Numbered from the stretch's first letter, positions 35,265 through 44,274 are shown. The stretch: DNA of 64,000 bases from Halobium salinum (GCF_026586625.1 NZ_JAODIW010000008.1:777793-841792); one strand, 5' to 3'. Made by a program: numbers and translations. Notes: generated by a model not told the origin, from the letters alone.

Positions 35265-35274
35265 GCTCCGGGCG
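35253..35274 (+). repeat. 22-nt exact tRNA-Asp 3' fragment
   Basis: GGTTCAAATCCCGCTCCGGG and the next CG are identical to the T-loop, 3' T-stem and 3' acceptor of tRNA-Asp, ending on the discriminator base. There is no 5' part of the tRNA, so it is a remnant, not a gene. It is what an attachment-site half left by insertion into a tRNA 3' end would look like, or the tail of the repeat itself. Confidence 0.8.
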
Positions 35275-35364
35275 CTTCTCTCGAACTGCAAACCGGCGAG
35301 CCACCGGTCCGACTTCCGACCCCGAAAACAGGGCAACGCTCACACTGCTTTACGTCGGAAGCTA

Positions 35365-35532
35365 TTACAGAGCTGGGAAGTCCGTCACGACGAACCCGTC
35401 TGGGTTCCCGAAGACGAAAATCGCCAGCGCGAGCAGCGCGAGCAGGAGGTAGAGCAGAATCCCCCGCGTCGCCTCGTCGATGTCGGGCAGTTCGGGCATC
35501 CCCCGTACGTTGCCAATGGTTCTCGTCGTCAT
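35365..35532 (-). CDS. Small single-helix membrane protein
   Basis: A 55-residue protein. The N-terminal 20 residues are polar (MTTRTIGNVRGMPELPD). A strongly hydrophobic helix (ILLYLLLALLALAIFVFG) runs from about 25 to 42, followed by a short tail with NPDGFVVTDF. Function not recognised. Last gene of the minus-strand series HerA-like, crcB, crcB, with 71 bp after crcB. Confidence 0.7.
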   Translation of the reverse strand: MTTRTIGNVRGMPELPDIDEATRGILLYLLLALLALAIFVFGNPDGFVVTDFPAL

Positions 35533-35603
35533 AGCGAGCGCTAGTACGTCGTCTCAGCCGATATCCCTTTCTCGGGCGGATGGACGCTCTCGTCGGAGCC
35601 GCC

Positions 35604-35972
35604 TCAGAGAGCGATGAGGGCCGACCCGAGACCGACGCCACCCAGCGCGGCGAGGAGGTTGACCGCCGCGAACTCGGCGGCGTCGGCGCGTCGGTCCTCG
35701 GTGGCCAACTCCACGACGCCGACCGCGAACGAGGAGAAGGTGGTGAACGCACCACAGAACCCCGTCCCGACCGCGAGCGTCGTCGGACCGCCGAGTGCGG
35801 GGCCGGCGGCGACCACGATTCCGAGCAGGGCGCTCCCGAGGACGTTGACGGCGAGCGTCGCCCGGCGACCGGCGACGATCTGCCCCAGGAGATACCGCGA
35901 GACGGCTCCGGCGGCGCCGCCGAGGCCGACGAGGACGACGGCGGACAGCGCCTCCGTCGGCGGTGTGGTCAT
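35604..35972 (-). CDS. crcB: Fluoride channel FluC/CrcB, subunit 2
   Basis: Four-helix fluoride exporter subunit, 122 residues. The family motifs GGAAGAVSRYLLG, NVLGSALLG and GFCGAFTTFSSF (phenylalanine box and Na-site region) are intact. The ATG overlaps the stop of the upstream crcB by four bases, so the two are coupled and may form a heterodimeric channel or two homodimers. Confidence 0.93.
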   Translation of the reverse strand: MTTPPTEALSAVVLVGLGGAAGAVSRYLLGQIVAGRRATLAVNVLGSALLGIVVAAGPALGGPTTLAVGTGFCGAFTTFSSFAVGVVELATEDRRADAAEFAAVNLLAALGGVGLGSALIAL

Positions 35973-36307
35973 CGGCGCCCGCCTACCCTGAGTCCCAGGT
36001 ACGCTGCGGCGAAGCCCAGCGCGTAGTTGGCGGCGACGTTGGCGCCGCCCCAGAGCGGCCCCAGGCTCACGGTCTGGACGGCGAACGTGCTGTAGGTGGT
36101 GAACGAGGAGAGGAGCCCCGTCGCCAGCACCAGTCGGACGCGCTCGTCCGCGACCGCCGTCACCAGCGCGCCGAGCGCGAAGCTCCCGAGGACGTTCACC
36201 GCGAGCGTCGACGGCGCCCCCGGGAGGGCGAGACCGAACGCGTATCGGAGGCTCGCACCCACGAACCCGCCGGCCGCGATCAACCCGAACCGAACGGCGC
36301 GTTGCAT
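35969..36307 (-). CDS. crcB: Fluoride channel FluC/CrcB, subunit 1
   Basis: Four-helix fluoride channel subunit, 112 residues, with GGFVGASLRYAFG, NVLGSFALGAL and GLLSSFTTYSTF. The gene starts 23 bp after the HerA-like gene and overlaps the second crcB (ATGA). Heterodimeric FluC pairs are known from several microbes. No fluoride riboswitch could be recognised upstream. Confidence 0.93.
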   Translation of the reverse strand: MQRAVRFGLIAAGGFVGASLRYAFGLALPGAPSTLAVNVLGSFALGALVTAVADERVRLVLATGLLSSFTTYSTFAVQTVSLGPLWGGANVAANYALGFAAAYLGLRVGGRR

Positions 36308-36330
36308 TCGACCGCCCGGTCACGGCGCCC

Positions 36331-37488
36331 CTACTCGTATGCGTCGTTTTCGGTGCCAGGGCGGTCGGAACCGCTCTCGGGAGTACTGCTCGCGCGGGGA
36401 CTCGCACCCCCGTGTGGCGTGTCCCGCTCGCGCACGCGGACGGCGTGGACCGACTCGGTCGCGTCGTCGACGACCAGCGCCTCGCCGACATCACTCGGGA
36501 GGCGCTCCGCCCACGAGCCGTCGAGGTAGGTGGGCCGGCCGGCGGCGAGGGCGTCGAGGTCGGCCTCGGAGGTGAGTCGGTGCGAGACGAGCAGGTCGGC
36601 CTGCGAGACGGCGACGGGTGGGAGCGCGCTCGGACGTTGGGTGGCCGCGACGAGGCTCACCCCCGGCGCCCGCCCGCGCGTCAGGAGCGTCCGGAGCGGG
36701 CCGTCGGCGACACCACCGAAGAAGGCGTGGGCCTCGTCGAGGAGAAGCCACGGCAGTCGGTCGGCGCCTGCTCCGGCGTATTCCCCTCGCCGTGCCTCGA
36801 CCCGGGCGTCGTAGAGGAGGCCGGCGACCGCCGCACAGACGGCTCCCATCGCCGGTTCGGGGAGGCCGGCGCAGTCGACGACCGTGGCCGCGCCGCCGAG
36901 CAGCGAGTCGGCGTCAAGCGGTGTGGACTCGGTGTCGGCGGCACCGCCGGGGTCGTCTCCGCCCTCCGACTCGAAGACACCCCACGACCCGGCTACGTCG
37001 AGATGGTTGCGTGCGGCCCGGCGGGTCGGCGCCGTCGCGTCGGCGTCGGCGACGTGCCGACAGATTCCGTCGAGGGACGGCGAGTCGCGGGCCGCGCTCC
37101 ACACGAGCGCACCGGGGCCCCCGGCGGGGTCGAGTCCGACGAGTTCGGGCCACGCGGCCGGCGGGATGGCCGCCGCGGGGACGGTCGGTTTCCGAATCAC
37201 GCTCGCCGGGACGGCGGCGCGTTCCCCCCGGCCGCCCTCAGCGAGCCCCGCGAAGACGCCCATCGGGTCGACGACGACGGGTGCGACCCCCTCGACGCGC
37301 GCGGTCGCCTCCGCCAGAACCCCGAGCGTGTGGGACTTTCCCGTCCCGCGCTTGCCGACGACGAGCGCGGCGTGGGGTCGGTCGAGGTCGAGGCCGACCG
37401 ACGCGCCGCTGCTCCCGTCGGGGGCGCGATACGAGCCGAGGTGGCCGACCGGTCCCCTCGCGTCCGGCAGTCGTCCGAGGACGTGCAT
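36331..37488 (-). CDS. HerA-like (DUF87) ATPase
   Basis: A 385-residue P-loop ATPase of the HerA/FtsK class. Walker A is GKRGTGKSHT (about residue 45), Walker B LLLDEAH (about 245), the following ATQRPSALP is the sensor region typical of HerA, and a C-terminal arginine-rich tail holds VRVRERD. It lacks the N-terminal HAS-barrel of full HerA and has no NurA neighbour. A Gly/Asp-rich insert near 150-190 is poorly structured. Its operon partners are two fluoride channels, which gives no functional hint. A membrane or DNA-translocation role is only inferred. Confidence 0.8.
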   Translation of the reverse strand: MHVLGRLPDARGPVGHLGSYRAPDGSSGASVGLDLDRPHAALVVGKRGTGKSHTLGVLAEATARVEGVAPVVVDPMGVFAGLAEGGRGERAAVPASVIRKPTVPAAAIPPAAWPELVGLDPAGGPGALVWSAARDSPSLDGICRHVADADATAPTRRAARNHLDVAGSWGVFESEGGDDPGGAADTESTPLDADSLLGGAATVVDCAGLPEPAMGAVCAAVAGLLYDARVEARRGEYAGAGADRLPWLLLDEAHAFFGGVADGPLRTLLTRGRAPGVSLVAATQRPSALPPVAVSQADLLVSHRLTSEADLDALAAGRPTYLDGSWAERLPSDVGEALVVDDATESVHAVRVRERDTPHGGASPRASSTPESGSDRPGTENDAYE

Positions 37489-37563
37489 GGCGGGAGTGGT
37501 TCCGTTCTCCCGTATGAACCCTCGTCCGGAGATTCAAGTAGTGAGACGGGACCACGCCGCCTC

Positions 37564-38058
37564 ATGTCCGAACCGAACCGCGGCTTCGACCTCGACGCGG
37601 CCGTCCAGTCTCTCGCCGTCGACCGTCTCCGGCGCGACGAGCGCGCCATCGAGGGGCTCCCCATCCGACTCGTCATCGCGCTGGTCGTCGGCGTCGCCAG
37701 CCTCTCGGTGATGATGAACATGATTTCGGGCATCGGCGGCCTCGCCGTCACCGAACTCGACGCCCGCCCGTCTCCGGAGGTCGTCACCCCGGGCACACAC
37801 GACCTCGAAATCGCCGTGGTCGGCGCCGACGGCGACCCCGTCGCCGACGCGACGGTCGTCGTGAAGAGTGGGACCGCGGAGATGGGCGGCGTCCGGACCG
37901 CGACGACGGACTCGTCGGGGTCCGCGACGGTGGAGGTCTCACCCGACCTGCGACCGAACCAGGAGGAAGGGACGCTCGTCATCGGCATCAAACCACCCGC
38001 GGGGAGCGAGTACGCCGACAAGCGCGGGAACACGAAGGTGCTGGTCGTCGCCGGGTGA
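37564..38058 (+). CDS. Membrane-anchored beta-domain protein (DUF7382-like)
   Basis: A 164-residue protein. The first 35 residues are polar, a hydrophobic helix (LVIALVVGVASLSVMMNMI) runs at about 37-55, and the remainder is a carboxypeptidase regulatory-like beta-sandwich (DLEIAVVGADGDPVADATVVV, then TDSSGSATVEV). The domain is probably extracellular. I believe it matches the archaeal DUF7382 family, which is linked with archaeal pilin-type proteins. Divergent from the HerA-like gene. Confidence 0.7.
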   Translation: MSEPNRGFDLDAAVQSLAVDRLRRDERAIEGLPIRLVIALVVGVASLSVMMNMISGIGGLAVTELDARPSPEVVTPGTHDLEIAVVGADGDPVADATVVVKSGTAEMGGVRTATTDSSGSATVEVSPDLRPNQEEGTLVIGIKPPAGSEYADKRGNTKVLVVAG

Positions 38059-38204
38059 GTTCCCTGTCACAGAGGTCCTCTCCGGCGGAACGACTCACCA
38101 GGCATCGTCCAACAGCGACCGGCCGAACACCCGCCAGGGTGGGCTTCCGTGAGCCAGTTCGTCGCGAAAGCCACGACCAAAGCGACTGGGTCGAACTTCC
38201 CGCC

Positions 38205-39782
38205 TCAAAGCGCCCGTTCCAGCGCGCTCGCCACCGAGCGGGCCTTCTCGGCCAGTTCGGACGAGAGGTTCCCGGCGGCCTCGGCCTCGTCGAGTTCGTC
38301 GTCGTCGACGCGTTCGACCGTCCCGTCGCGGTGTTTCACTACGTCGACGTGGAGGTCGACGTAGCGGACCGCGTCCGGGAAGCACTCCACGGGCGTACAG
38401 ACGTTGACGTAGGTGCCCTTCGGCTCCCCCTCCGAGTCGCGGTAGACGGTCGGGTACCACCAGCGGCCCTCGCGGAACTTCGTCAGCGCGACGTCGCCGG
38501 CCTCGCGCTCGACGCCGAGGGCGTCGTAGCTCCCGCCGGGAGACATCTCGCGCTCGACCGCGAGCGTCCCGTCGGCCCCGCGGTCGACGACCGCCCCGCG
38601 ACCGAGGACGACGAGCCGCCCGTCGGGCTTCCCGTGGGCGATTTTGACCGAGTCGCCCTCGACCGGGCCGAACTGGTCGGTGACGACGCCGAACGGGAAG
38701 TCGAGGTCGTCGTCGTGGTCGTCACTGCTTTCGGAGTCGGGACCGCCGCTCGCGCCGCCGAAGTCACACAGCGCCTCCGCGAAGTCGACCCCGGCGCTCG
38801 CCGCGTCCGAGCCGGCCTTCACTCGGTGGTGGCCGGGCATCGTCGTCGTCACCGCGCGTCGGCGACCGTCGAGCGAGAACCGACACTCGCGGCCGAACCA
38901 GACCCAGCTGGTCGCCGCCGGGGCGACGAGTCGGCGGGGGTCGGCGAGTTCGTCCGCCGGCGGTCCGGCGTCGGCGAGCGCCTCGTCGATAGCCTCCGCG
39001 CGCTCGCCGGCGGTCGCGAGCGCGTCGCCGAGGGCGTCCATCCCGGCGTCGGCCGCGGCTCGGGACCAGCGGACGCCCCAGCCGTCGGGTACGTCAGCGC
39101 CGAGGAGGTCGGTCATTCCGGCGAGTTCGCGGGCGGCACCGTCGTCCCGCCCCTCGACGCGGGTCCCCTCGCGGCCGCGTTCGAGCGTCGCCAGGCCCCC
39201 GTAGGCCAGCACGTCGGTCGTGAGTTCGGAGCGTCGGTCGGCCCACGGCGCCGCCGCGTTCAAGACGCAGACGCGGACGGCGTCGCCCTCGTCGACGTAG
39301 CCGTCGGCGTCCGAGAAGGGGAGGAAGCCCTCGATGGCCAGGGACCGGGAGCCACCGGCGCCGGCGTCGTCGCCATCGCCGTCGACGCTCCCGAGGTCGA
39401 CGACGGCGCCGCTCCCGAGCGTCTCGGTCACCACGCCGTCGAAGAGGGCGCCGGTCGGCGCCGGGTCGGCCCACGAGAGGGCGTCGACGCCGACGCCGTG
39501 GAGACGGTCGGCGACGCTCGCGACGACCGACGACTCGCCGTCGACGCCGACACCCTGCCGGTCGTCGGTCGTGTCCACGGTCGCGTCGTGGTCGGCGAGC
39601 GGGAGGTCGGCGTCGAAGCGCCGGCGGATGGGCGCCGAGGCGCCGACCACCTCGTGACCGGCGTCGAGCAGGAGCCGGGTGAGCGCGGTCGCGTAGATGC
39701 CGCGGACGCGGACACGGCCCGTGTCGGGTTCGGGCTCGGGGTCGGTCCCGACTCCGTCGCCGTCGGCTGTCGGCTCGGCCAT
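38205..39782 (-). CDS. fau-1: RNA-binding ribonuclease E/G-like protein FAU-1
   Basis: Archaeal AU-binding RNase E/G-family protein, 525 residues, with an N-terminal S1-like/RNase E-like segment (VRGIYATALTRLLLDAGHEVVGASAPI) and a C-terminal DUF402 domain (KAGSDAASAGVDFAEALCDF, WWYPTVYRDSEGEPKGTYVN, VRYVDLHVDVV). In Pyrococcus the homologue binds AU-rich RNA and processes 5S rRNA precursor. The last residues are a coiled helix. Two bases upstream lies the end of a small gene on the same strand, so an operon is likely. Confidence 0.88.
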   Translation of the reverse strand: MAEPTADGDGVGTDPEPEPDTGRVRVRGIYATALTRLLLDAGHEVVGASAPIRRRFDADLPLADHDATVDTTDDRQGVGVDGESSVVASVADRLHGVGVDALSWADPAPTGALFDGVVTETLGSGAVVDLGSVDGDGDDAGAGGSRSLAIEGFLPFSDADGYVDEGDAVRVCVLNAAAPWADRRSELTTDVLAYGGLATLERGREGTRVEGRDDGAARELAGMTDLLGADVPDGWGVRWSRAAADAGMDALGDALATAGERAEAIDEALADAGPPADELADPRRLVAPAATSWVWFGRECRFSLDGRRRAVTTTMPGHHRVKAGSDAASAGVDFAEALCDFGGASGGPDSESSDDHDDDLDFPFGVVTDQFGPVEGDSVKIAHGKPDGRLVVLGRGAVVDRGADGTLAVEREMSPGGSYDALGVEREAGDVALTKFREGRWWYPTVYRDSEGEPKGTYVNVCTPVECFPDAVRYVDLHVDVVKHRDGTVERVDDDELDEAEAAGNLSSELAEKARSVASALERAL

Positions 39783-39784
39783 CG

Positions 39785-40261
39785 TCAGAGCGCGTCCCGA
39801 CTTCGGGCGAACCGCACGCGGTCGTTCACCGTGGGGCCGAGCGAGAGCTCCACGACGTCGGGTGGGTCAGCGTCACCCTCACCCTCGACGAGCACCCGGC
39901 CGTCCTCGATGGGAACGCCCCACGAGTCGAACCGGAGGTACCCCCGGAGGTCGGCCGCGTGGGTGTAGACGTCGACGTGGTCGACCGTGTGCTCCTGCAC
40001 GTCGGTGGCGCTGTGGGCCATCTCCATGTCCGAGTAGAACGTGTCGGCGGCGGCTCCGTCGTCGGCGCCTACGTTGCCGCCGTCTTCATCGGCGGCGGCT
40101 CCGTCGTACGCGTCCGCCTCCTCGGCCGTCCCGAAGAACGACTCGAGGGCCGCGGCGTCGGCCGCGACCGCGGCGGCGACGTGGTCGGAGGCGGCTCGGA
40201 GTTCCGCCTCGTCCAGTCCGACCTCGCGGAGCGCCGCCTGCGTTCGGGGGTCGAAGTGCAT
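39785..40261 (-). CDS. Acidic protein cotranscribed with fau-1 (DUF7532-like)
   Basis: A 158-residue acidic soluble protein. It has helical N-terminus (QAALREVGLDEAELRAASDH), a low-complexity Ala/Asp/Gly centre and a C-terminal domain with RGYLRFDSWGVPIEDGRVLVE. The stop is two bases before the fau-1 start, so both are on one mRNA. I think it matches a haloarchaeal DUF (possibly DUF7532). The function is unknown. The start at 40261 (MHFDPRT) is chosen over upstream frame residues as the first plausible ATG. Confidence 0.7.
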   Translation of the reverse strand: MHFDPRTQAALREVGLDEAELRAASDHVAAAVAADAAALESFFGTAEEADAYDGAAADEDGGNVGADDGAAADTFYSDMEMAHSATDVQEHTVDHVDVYTHAADLRGYLRFDSWGVPIEDGRVLVEGEGDADPPDVVELSLGPTVNDRVRFARSRDAL

Positions 40262-40439
40262 ACTCGGCGTGCGGGTTGCCGGGGACAAAGGCCCGCCGGT
40301 TCGGTGCGGCACGGAGCGGCCCAGGCTGATTCGGGCAGATCGGAATAATTCGGGTTGGCGGGGAGAGGTCGGCGGACGGAACCCGACGTGCGACCGGCCT
40401 GCCGGGTCTATTATGTCGTGTCCGGCCCAACTTCGCGGC

Positions 40440-41456
40440 ATGTCGAAACAGCGGGACCGGGACCCGGTGGCGAAGGCCGCCGACGGGTCGAGGGACCTCT
40501 ACGACGTCGCGTCGTGGGAGGAGCGAACCTCCCTCGACGGACTGGCCGTCGCCGTCTACTGGCTGCTCCGGACGGTGGCGAAGGTCGGACTGATTCTCGT
40601 CGCCCTCGTCATCCTGGCGGCGATTACGCTCGGCAGCGGTCTCCTGACGGGAGCGGACCCGCTGCTCGGGGTCATGACCGCCCTCTCGGTCCTCCCGGCG
40701 CTCGCGCTCGTCGGGTACGTCTGGTACAGCGACGTGACGACGGGTGAGCCGCTCTCCCTCCTCGTCGCCACGTTCCTGTTGAGCATCGTCACGGCGAACT
40801 TCGCCGTCGTGTTCAACTCCGTCCTCCAGGCGCCGTTCAACGCCCTGGGCGGGCTGGGGATGGTGCTCTTCTTCTTCGTCGTCGTCGGCCCAGTCGAGGA
40901 GACCGTGAAGCTCCTCGCGGTCCGGTTGTACGCGTACAACAGCTCCCGGTTCGACTCCGTCGTCGACGGCGCCGTCTACGGCGCGGTCGCCGGTCTCGGC
41001 TTCGCGACCATCGAGAACTTCATCTACATCGCCAGACAGGTGGGCACCACCGACGTGTCGCTCGGACTCGGACTCGTCGGCGCCGGCGGCGGTATCACCG
41101 CCATCCGCGCGCTCGCCGGTCCGGGCCACGTCATCTACTCGGCGTTCGCCGGTTACTACCTCGGCCTCGCGAAGTTCAACGGGGAGAACGCCGGCCCCAT
41201 CGTCGTGAAGGGGCTCATCATCGCCGCGTTCATCCACGCGGCGTACAACTCCACGGTCGGTATCGCGTCGGGGCTCATCGAGGCGGTCACCGGCCTCCCG
41301 GGGTTCGCCGCGTTCCTCGTCTACATCCTGCTCTACGACGGCCTGTTCGGACTGCTCCTCCTGCGGAAGATTCGCCGCTACAGCCGGACCTACCAAGAGG
41401 TCCACGACGGCCGCGGCGACCGCGACGTGCGCCCGGAAGCGACCGAGTTCGAGTGA
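40440..41456 (+). CDS. PrsW family intramembrane metalloprotease
   Basis: A 338-residue multipass membrane protein with about eight helices. PrsW signature motifs are visible: GPVEETVKLL (metal/catalytic EE), ATIENFIYI, GHVIYSAFAGYYLG and FIHAAYNST. In Bacillus, PrsW cleaves an anti-sigma factor. Archaeal targets are unknown. The N-terminal 35 residues are soluble. A TATA-like CTATTATG lies about 29 nt before the ATG. Confidence 0.87.
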   Translation: MSKQRDRDPVAKAADGSRDLYDVASWEERTSLDGLAVAVYWLLRTVAKVGLILVALVILAAITLGSGLLTGADPLLGVMTALSVLPALALVGYVWYSDVTTGEPLSLLVATFLLSIVTANFAVVFNSVLQAPFNALGGLGMVLFFFVVVGPVEETVKLLAVRLYAYNSSRFDSVVDGAVYGAVAGLGFATIENFIYIARQVGTTDVSLGLGLVGAGGGITAIRALAGPGHVIYSAFAGYYLGLAKFNGENAGPIVVKGLIIAAFIHAAYNSTVGIASGLIEAVTGLPGFAAFLVYILLYDGLFGLLLLRKIRRYSRTYQEVHDGRGDRDVRPEATEFE

Positions 41457-41496
41457 GTCGGATGCTGACGACGCGGGGCCACCCCGACCGCGTCGC

Positions 41497-41637
41497 TCAC
41501 ACGCCCACTTCGCTGACCCCGAGCACCGCCCCGCAGTGTGGACACTCCCAGACGGTCGTGCCGCCCTCGAACCGTGCGTCCGTGTCGCTCTCGACGACCT
41601 CTACCAGTTCTTCGCCACAGCCGAGACAGTGACCCAC
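41497..41637 (-). CDS. Small zinc-ribbon protein (GTG start)
   Basis: A 46-residue protein with C4-x2-C7 (HCLGCGEE) and C32-x2-C35 (ECPHCGAV), a typical rubredoxin-like zinc ribbon. The start codon is GTG. No other in-frame start is available, since the frame upstream has none. It lies between the convergent PrsW gene and a membrane protein gene on its own strand. Function unknown. Confidence 0.65.
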   Translation of the reverse strand: MGHCLGCGEELVEVVESDTDARFEGGTTVWECPHCGAVLGVSEVGV

Positions 41638-41701
41638 GGGTGAGTCGTCGCCTGGAGGTGCGAAAAGTGCGTGGGACTGGGAGTGCAGGAGACGAACGCG
41701 T

Positions 41702-42691
41702 TCAGGGGCTCTGGATGCGCTCCTCCGGCGGGATGAACGAGCCGACGGAGACGGTGTACATCGTCACCGTCGCGACCCGGACGAGGTAGGAGACGAGCAC
41801 GGCGACCGGCAACGAGACGAGCCCCGCCGACACCGACGCGACGACGGGAAGCCACGCCGCCGGGAGGGTGAGCGATGGCGGCGAGCCGCCGACGTACACT
41901 TGCGCGAAGAAGTACGCGACGGGGACGGCGACGACCCCCGTGTAGATGAGCCGCCGGGACAGTTGGGCGAGGTCCTGCTGGAGCGCGAGCGTCTTGAAGA
42001 ACTGGCGCACGGTGGCGACTCCCTTCAGCAGTTCGAGGATGTCGTCGAGCAGTTCCATCGACTCGTCGGGGAGCGAGCCGCCGAGTTCGCTCTGGAGCCG
42101 ACGGGTGGTGTCCATCTTGTCGGCGTACTGCGTGCCGAGGGTGATGAGCAGTACGTCGAACGTATCCTCGCTCCCCTCCGCGTCCCCGAGGTGTTCGGCG
42201 TACTCGACCATCCCCTGGACGTACTCCTCGATGTCCACGTCCGTCTCCGGTTCGGCGTCCGCGTCGCCGACGTGGCGCTCGAACTCGGCGGCCTCGCGCT
42301 CCAACGTGTCCGCGATGAGCGCGAGAAAGGAGCCGGGGTCGTTCGGGCTGGTGTGGACGTCCGCTATCTCCTCCACCGTCCGCCGGAAGTCGAGGTTCCC
42401 CTCCAGTTGGTCGGTGAGTTCGTGGGGAGCGCCGAACACCCGCGAGAGGATGAGCTGGTTGATGGACAGCGTGACCGTGATAACCGTCAGCAGACCGGAG
42501 AGCATCCCGCTCGACAATACCGTCGAGAGGTTGCTCCCGGCGCCGACGTAGACGAAATCCGCCTTCACCAGCGCCCAGCAGAGGACGGTCACGAGCGCCG
42601 CGAGTCCGACCGCGAGCCGCGTCCGGTCGCCGGTGAGCAACACCCACCGCTTGGCCGGGTTCGCCACGTCGCTCTTCTGTTCCTGTGCCAT
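41702..42691 (-). CDS. Four-helix haloarchaeal membrane protein
   Basis: A 329-residue protein. Two hydrophobic helices lie near the N-terminus (about 28-45 and 58-82), a long acidic, helical cytoplasmic middle part spans 85-235, and two more helices are near the C-terminus (about 240-262 and 275-310). The layout is similar to bestrophin-like channels, but I cannot confirm the family. Soluble part has coiled-coil-like heptads around DDILELLKGVATVRQFF. Start at 42691 (MAQEQKSDVANP). Confidence 0.75.
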   Translation of the reverse strand: MAQEQKSDVANPAKRWVLLTGDRTRLAVGLAALVTVLCWALVKADFVYVGAGSNLSTVLSSGMLSGLLTVITVTLSINQLILSRVFGAPHELTDQLEGNLDFRRTVEEIADVHTSPNDPGSFLALIADTLEREAAEFERHVGDADAEPETDVDIEEYVQGMVEYAEHLGDAEGSEDTFDVLLITLGTQYADKMDTTRRLQSELGGSLPDESMELLDDILELLKGVATVRQFFKTLALQQDLAQLSRRLIYTGVVAVPVAYFFAQVYVGGSPPSLTLPAAWLPVVASVSAGLVSLPVAVLVSYLVRVATVTMYTVSVGSFIPPEERIQSP

Positions 42692-42795
42692 CTCGCGTTC
42701 GGCTCTCGATGCTCTCGGCTGGGGGATAAGTCGACTGGTCGCGTGGCTGACCCGACCGGCGTGCATTTCATGTGGTAACACGAACCACAGTAGAT

Positions 42796-44274
42796 ATGGA
42801 CCCCGCCACAGCCGTCCGGCGGACGCGACGTGCCGCGGCCCACAGGGAGTTCCGGAGCCGAGTGGCGACACAGGCGACGACGCTCCGCGAGGCGTTCGCT
42901 CGGGGGCGGTTCGAAGGCGGGTTCGTCGTCGGCCTCGAACTGGAGGGGTACGCCGTCGGCGACGACGGGCGACTGACGCGCGTCCCCGAGTCGGTGTTCG
43001 ACGGGCCGGCCGCACGCGAACTCGGCCGCCACAACACCGAGTTGAACACCCCGGCGACTCCGTTCGACTCGGCGGGCCTCGACGAACAGGCTACCGCCCT
43101 CGAGACGCGGGTCGCGGCCGTCGACCGGGCGCTCGCCGCCTCCGACCGGCGGTTCGTCACCGACGGGATGTGGACGACGCCGCCGCCGGAGGGTGCGGTG
43201 GCCTACCTGACCGACGTGCGCCACGAGAACGGGTTCGGACTCGCGACGAACGTCTCGCCCGACGCGCGATACCACGCGCTCGACGCCGACATCGTCGCGC
43301 ACGGACCGGTCGAGTTGGACGTCGCGGGATGCCGGCGACGCTTCCCGAGCATCCTCGTCGAGTCGCTCGCCACCTCGATGCAGATTCACGTACAGGTCCC
43401 CACCGACGACTTCGTTCGGTACTTCGGCGCCGCCCTCCGGACCGTCGGGCCGGTGGTCGCGCTGGCGGCGAACGCGCCGTTCCTCCCGCCCGGACTCTAC
43501 GACGACGGCGTCGACCCGGAGACCGTTCTCACCGGGCCGGTCGAACTCCGGGTCCCCGTGTTCGAGTCGATGAACGTCTGCGAACCGGGGAAGGTGCGGT
43601 TCCCCGGGGACCTCGGGGCGCCGGTCGACGCCCTCGACCGATTGGTCGCCGACCGGCCGTGCGCGCCGTACCTCCGCGAGTGGGTAACCGACGGTCCTCG
43701 CCGGGGGTTCGCCGACGACTGCTGGGAGCTACTCCACAAGCAGGGGACGTGCTGGCGCTGGGTGCGGACGGTGCTCGGCCCGGAGGGGCCGCGAATCGAG
43801 TACCGACCGCTGGCCGCACAGCCGAGCGTCGCTGACGTGGTCGGGTTCCAGGCGCTCGTCGCCGGCCTGCTCCACGGCGTCGTCGCGACCGACCACCCGC
43901 TCTCCACCGTACCGTGGACCGCCGCCCGCGACTCGTTCTACGCGGCCGTCCGCGACGGACTCGACGCTGACCTCGCCTGGGTCACCCGCGACGGCGACCG
44001 AACCGACGACCCCGAGGTCGTGTACGAGGAGCTGTTCGCGCTGGCCCGCCGCGGACTCGAGGACAGGGGGCTCGGCTCCGACAGCGTCGACGACCTACTG
44101 GCCCCCGTCGAGACCCGGTGGGAGACGCGGATGACGCCGGCGACGTGGAAGCGGCGGGAGGTCGGGCGGCGACTCGACGACGGCGACGACTTCGTGACGG
44201 CCGTCGAGGGGATGCAACGGGAGTACATCGGGCGGAGCGGCGGGGGAGAGCCGTTCGTGGCGTGGGCTGGGTAA
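42796..44274 (+). CDS. Glutamate-cysteine ligase-like (GCS2) protein
   Basis: A 492-residue enzyme of the ATP-grasp-like carboxylate-amine ligase group. Features are [11 protein letters not shown] (Mg/ATP acidic residues), [25 protein letters not shown] and [19 protein letters not shown] (the C-terminal Arg/Glu of the active site). Haloarchaea make gamma-glutamylcysteine, and the classic GshA there is about 360 residues, so this longer protein may be a paralogue with another substrate. The start at 42796 (MDPATAV) is preferred to the ATG-like region 24 bases upstream because that would sit on the promoter. Confidence 0.75.
   Translation: MDPATAVRRTRRAAAHREFRSRVATQATTLREAFARGRFEGGFVVGLELEGYAVGDDGRLTRVPESVFDGPAARELGRHNTELNTPATPFDSAGLDEQATALETRVAAVDRALAASDRRFVTDGMWTTPPPEGAVAYLTDVRHENGFGLATNVSPDARYHALDADIVAHGPVELDVAGCRRRFPSILVESLATSMQIHVQVPTDDFVRYFGAALRTVGPVVALAANAPFLPPGLYDDGVDPETVLTGPVELRVPVFESMNVCEPGKVRFPGDLGAPVDALDRLVADRPCAPYLREWVTDGPRRGFADDCWELLHKQGTCWRWVRTVLGPEGPRIEYRPLAAQPSVADVVGFQALVAGLLHGVVATDHPLSTVPWTAARDSFYAAVRDGLDADLAWVTRDGDRTDDPEVVYEELFALARRGLEDRGLGSDSVDDLLAPVETRWETRMTPATWKRREVGRRLDDGDDFVTAVEGMQREYIGRSGGGEPFVAWAG

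Noticed and set aside
35253-35274. Third tRNA-Asp gene
   Set aside because: Only the 22 nt of the 3' end are present, with no 5' acceptor, D-arm or anticodon arm.
36308-36330. Fluoride riboswitch before crcB
   Set aside because: The gap to the upstream gene is only 23 bp and holds no pseudoknot-capable sequence.
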